Of a DNA stretch of 64,000 nt, positions 61,641-64,000 are shown piece after piece. The notes below the pieces were generated by a model. That model was not told where the DNA came from. It did not search any database and saw only the letters and a list, made by a program, of their open reading frames with translations. Position 1 is the stretch's first letter. Every line of letters starts with the position of its first letter. This DNA is from Planctomycetota bacterium (lineage in GTDB: Bacteria; Planctomycetota; Planctomycetia; Pirellulales; Pirellulaceae), in the NCBI GenBank assembly GCA_014381825.1, contig JACNKX010000081.1:124001-188000 (forward strand), given 5' to 3'. The translations under genes and the position numbers were made by a program.

Positions 61641-62816
61641 TCACTCGTGAGTAAACAAAACACAAATTGCTGACGGAGCAGTCACATTGCTTCGGTTGTA
61701 TGTCAGTTCGCCGGTCTCTTGATCTACCTTGAAAGACGCCAACGTATGGGAGTCCTGGCCTGCGGCGAGCAGCCATTGTCCGGAAGGATCAATGTTGAAG
61801 TTTCGTGGCGTCGCGCCGCGGACGAATTCACGTTCGATCACGGACAACTGACCGTTCTCCTGATTGACTCGGAACGCCGTGATCGTATCGTGACCGCGAT
61901 TAGCCGAGTAAACGAATCGACCGCTCGGATGTACGCGAATTTCTGACGAACTCTTGGCCTGTTCCTTGGAAAGTTCCTCCTTGGGCACGGTTGGGATTGT
62001 CTGCTTCGGAGTCATCGTGCCAGCTTTCGCGTCGTAGTCGAAAACGGTCACGCTAAGATCAAGCTCATTCAGGACGTAAACCCACTCGCCGCTCGTATGA
62101 AATTTCATATGACGCGGACCGCCGCCGGGCGGGACTTTGCCAGATCCATGAGGTTCGATTTTGGAAGCGGCCACGTCGACTTCGTAGATCACCACTTGGT
62201 CCAGCCCAAGATCAGGAACGAACGCGAAACGGTGGTCGGGCGAGAAGCCTGCCCAGTGTGCGTGTGGTTTATCCTGACGACCGGGCACCGCGCGGGAACC
62301 ACCTTCATGTTTCGCTAACTGCGTTCTCGCTCGAAGCGATCCATCTTCATTCAGCGCAAACACTCCGACTGACCCGCCACTGTACTGTGCCGTAAGTATC
62401 GTCTTACCTGTTGGATCGACAGCGACGTGAGCTGCCCCGCCGTCGCCGATCTCGATCGAGTTGACGAACTTCAGCGCGGCACTGCCTTGCTGCTTCTCGA
62501 TAGCGTAAGCAGCAACCGAAGGTTTACCCTCGACCGCTCCGACTGCGTACAGATGTTCACCGCTAGGATGCATCGCGAGAAACCCAGGACCGCTGATTTC
62601 GGCGGCAAGTTCAGGCTCGGTGAGTTTGCCAGTCTGCGTGTTCAGCGTGCAGTGGTAAATGCCTTTACTTGGCTTCGCACTACTCGTACCGATCCAAACA
62701 TCGACGACAGTCGGCTCGGTCTTTCCAGCGTCGCTCACAGAATTCAACTCCTCGGCAACAGAAATGTTAGACAGATGGCAAAGTAAGAGAATTCCAAAAC
62801 AGATTCGGGCTGACAC
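61641..62816 (-). CDS. Secreted lactonase family protein (6-phosphogluconolactonase-like propeller)
   Basis: A 391-residue secreted seven-bladed propeller protein. GTG 62816 with AAGGAG upstream; signal peptide RICFGILLLCHLSNISVA. Landmarks: DVWIGTSSAKPSKGIYHCTL, GPGFLAMHPSGEHLYAVGAV, AAHVAVDPTGKTILTAQYSG, KPHAHWAGFSPDHRFAFVPD, GPRHMKFHTSGEWVYVLNEL, EIRVHPSGRFVYSANRGHD and TPRNFNIDPSGQWLLAAGQD. These match the cycloisomerase/Pgl-type lactonase family (COG2706). The signal peptide indicates a periplasmic sugar lactone as substrate rather than 6-phosphogluconolactone in the cytoplasm. Confidence 0.92.
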   Translation of the reverse strand: MSARICFGILLLCHLSNISVAEELNSVSDAGKTEPTVVDVWIGTSSAKPSKGIYHCTLNTQTGKLTEPELAAEISGPGFLAMHPSGEHLYAVGAVEGKPSVAAYAIEKQQGSAALKFVNSIEIGDGGAAHVAVDPTGKTILTAQYSGGSVGVFALNEDGSLRARTQLAKHEGGSRAVPGRQDKPHAHWAGFSPDHRFAFVPDLGLDQVVIYEVDVAASKIEPHGSGKVPPGGGPRHMKFHTSGEWVYVLNELDLSVTVFDYDAKAGTMTPKQTIPTVPKEELSKEQAKSSSEIRVHPSGRFVYSANRGHDTITAFRVNQENGQLSVIEREFVRGATPRNFNIDPSGQWLLAAGQDSHTLASFKVDQETGELTYNRSNVTAPSAICVLFTHE

Positions 62817-62916
62817 TAGTTGTCTCCTTCAGCGATGCGCGAGAATTTCAACGACTTTTGAATCCCCAAGCTAATCGAACACGACCGCGACTACAAATGA
62901 ATGGGCAATCGACAGC

Positions 62917-64000
62917 TCACTTCTCTTGCGATTCTAATCGGCGTTGTAGTTCCGCCAGCAGCTCGTCGTTCTCGTGAAGATGCGATTGCTGAGCTCGCCA
63001 GGCCGCGGCAGTTTCCTGGATCAGCTGTATGAACGTGGGATTGTCCTGAATCGCTCTGCGACGTTCCTTTTTCTCTCGGACAATTTGTTCGTTGGTGACG
63101 AACAACTGCGGGTATCGCGACTCAAGTGTCTTTTGCGCTGCGACGCGTACGGCGACCAATTCAATAAAACGAGTGTCCTTGCCATATTTCTTACGAAGCC
63201 GTTCAAGCGCCGCAGGCTGCTGACTGGCTGGAAGGTCTTCGACCGCCGGTTCCCGGGCAACAAGAAACGCGTCGATTGCTCGTGCGGCACGATAAGTCGC
63301 GAACAATGTTTCCTTGTAATCCGGGTCTTCGGCGTGAAGAGTACGACGTAACGTATCGATCTTCTTGCGATACTCCTTCACCGACTCGAAGACCTCTGGA
63401 TAAGCTTCCTTCTCTTTCTGTTTTTGCAGATCTACACGAGCGACGAGCGATCGATAGTCTTCATCGCGCTGATAGAGCCACTCGTGTGCATTGGTTTTCT
63501 GGATCGCATATTGTTCCTGCAGCGGTTTCGCTACCGGATACTTGTCGCTCGCGCGCTCGATCTTGTTAAAGTTGCTGGCGGCGTCGCGATTCTTGGCCGC
63601 TCGAAATATTTGCACATTGTCAAAGGCGGCGGCGGGTTGATCCACCTGAAACGCAAAGTACGTACGCTGTTGATCAAGAATAGGATGATGAGCGTAGGCC
63701 AGATGGTCGTGATCGAGGTGCGTCACAAGCTCGTCGCCAGCGAACTCCACCGTCATCGTATACCACTGCCCAGGCCGGAAATCGTACTCGCATTCTCCAT
63801 GCCGGTAAGGGAAGAACGGGCCGCGATTGTCCAATGCAGTCTGGATATAGAAGTGATCGCGATGGATATGAATGACCGCGTTGTAATGGCCAGAAGATCC
63901 GGTGACTAAACGAATGTCCTCGGCACCCTCGAAACGGAAGTCGAAGCGAATCATGACATCTCGATACTGAGGATCTTTGACGAAGATTCGCTTATTGTTT
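62917..64000 (-). CDS. Secreted-type protein with LamG/ConA-like domain, cut by window end
   Basis: Partial; the frame is open to base 64000, so the true start is outside. The N-terminal ~160 residues in view form a concanavalin-like beta sandwich (QYRDVMIRFDFRFEGAEDIR, HYNAVIHIHRDHFYIQTALD, FRPGQWYTMTVEFAGDELVT, TYFAFQVDQPAAAFDNVQIF), similar to DUF1080-type folds. The C-terminal ~190 residues are helical and highly charged (LQKQKEKEAYPEVFESVKEY, TNEQIVREKKERRRAIQDNP), like a coiled coil. Function unknown. Confidence 0.78.
   Translation of the reverse strand, partial: NNKRIFVKDPQYRDVMIRFDFRFEGAEDIRLVTGSSGHYNAVIHIHRDHFYIQTALDNRGPFFPYRHGECEYDFRPGQWYTMTVEFAGDELVTHLDHDHLAYAHHPILDQQRTYFAFQVDQPAAAFDNVQIFRAAKNRDAASNFNKIERASDKYPVAKPLQEQYAIQKTNAHEWLYQRDEDYRSLVARVDLQKQKEKEAYPEVFESVKEYRKKIDTLRRTLHAEDPDYKETLFATYRAARAIDAFLVAREPAVEDLPASQQPAALERLRKKYGKDTRFIELVAVRVAAQKTLESRYPQLFVTNEQIVREKKERRRAIQDNPTFIQLIQETAAAWRAQQSHLHENDELLAELQRRLESQEK

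Overview
The window looks like a chromosomal stretch from a planctomycete, most likely of the Pirellulaceae type. The call rests on gene families that are concentrated in that group: PSD1/DUF1549-DUF1553 cytochrome-like proteins paired with DUF1501 proteins, DUF1559 pseudopilin-like proteins, DUF1080 sugar enzymes, DUF1800, a large 'membrane-bound dehydrogenase' multidomain protein, a serine/threonine kinase fused to WD40 repeats, and many secreted proteins of unknown function. About 48 genes are supported. I found no rRNA, tRNA, CRISPR array, prophage or transposase gene.

Layout. 1-2.7 kb: end of a PSD1 gene and its DUF1501 partner. 2.8-12.6 kb: mainly housekeeping genes (rdgB, tyrS, ispD, tadA, lpxA, a cysteine desulfurase and a KaiC/RAD55-like ATPase) mixed with VanZ, DUF1877, DUF1080 and a secreted protein. 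12.8-15.8 kb: a cobalamin riboswitch, a BtuB-like TonB-dependent receptor and a convergent tonB gene, which together form a B12 uptake unit. 16-18.5 kb: two tandem DUF1559 paralogues ending in a clear intrinsic terminator. 18.6-24.3 kb: CAP-domain protein, sulfite-oxidase-like protein, threonine aldolase, an enolase-superfamily protein and a PP-loop tRNA-thiolation-like protein. 24.4-34.2 kb: kinase-WD40 protein, small secreted and membrane proteins, and a three-domain MFS/acyltransferase/acyl-ligase protein. 34.2-38.4 kb: a complete PSD1-DUF1501 pair. 38.7-40.3 kb: a primary-type sigma factor with a TTG start. 40.5-47.4 kb: the DUF1080-ThuA-NPCBM-dehydrogenase protein and a leucine-rich-repeat protein. 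47.5-51.7 kb: rsmG, a Gfo/Idh/MocA oxidoreductase, and an ECF sigma factor with a membrane partner. 52-56.2 kb: a DUF1080 protein and a secreted sulfatase-sialidase fusion. 56.4-64 kb: a DUF1800-DUF1501 pair, a secreted protein, a decayed acetylxylan-esterase-like pseudogene, a lactonase and a protein cut by the window end.

How the genes fit together. Several loci point to degradation of complex, sulfated and sialylated glycans and to 3-keto-sugar chemistry: the sulfatase-sialidase fusion, three DUF1080 proteins (one fused to ThuA), the Gfo/Idh/MocA oxidoreductase, the enolase-superfamily protein and the esterase remnant. The B12 locus is a self-contained regulated uptake module.

The most unusual non-coding signal is a set of intergenic palindromic elements in four sequence families (five copies). 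They share one design: two inverted arms, each of which is itself a small palindrome. A further structured region lies upstream of the sigma factor gene. Start sites given here often differ from the longest open frame because ribosome-binding sites and signal peptides favour an internal start; this is stated where it applies.
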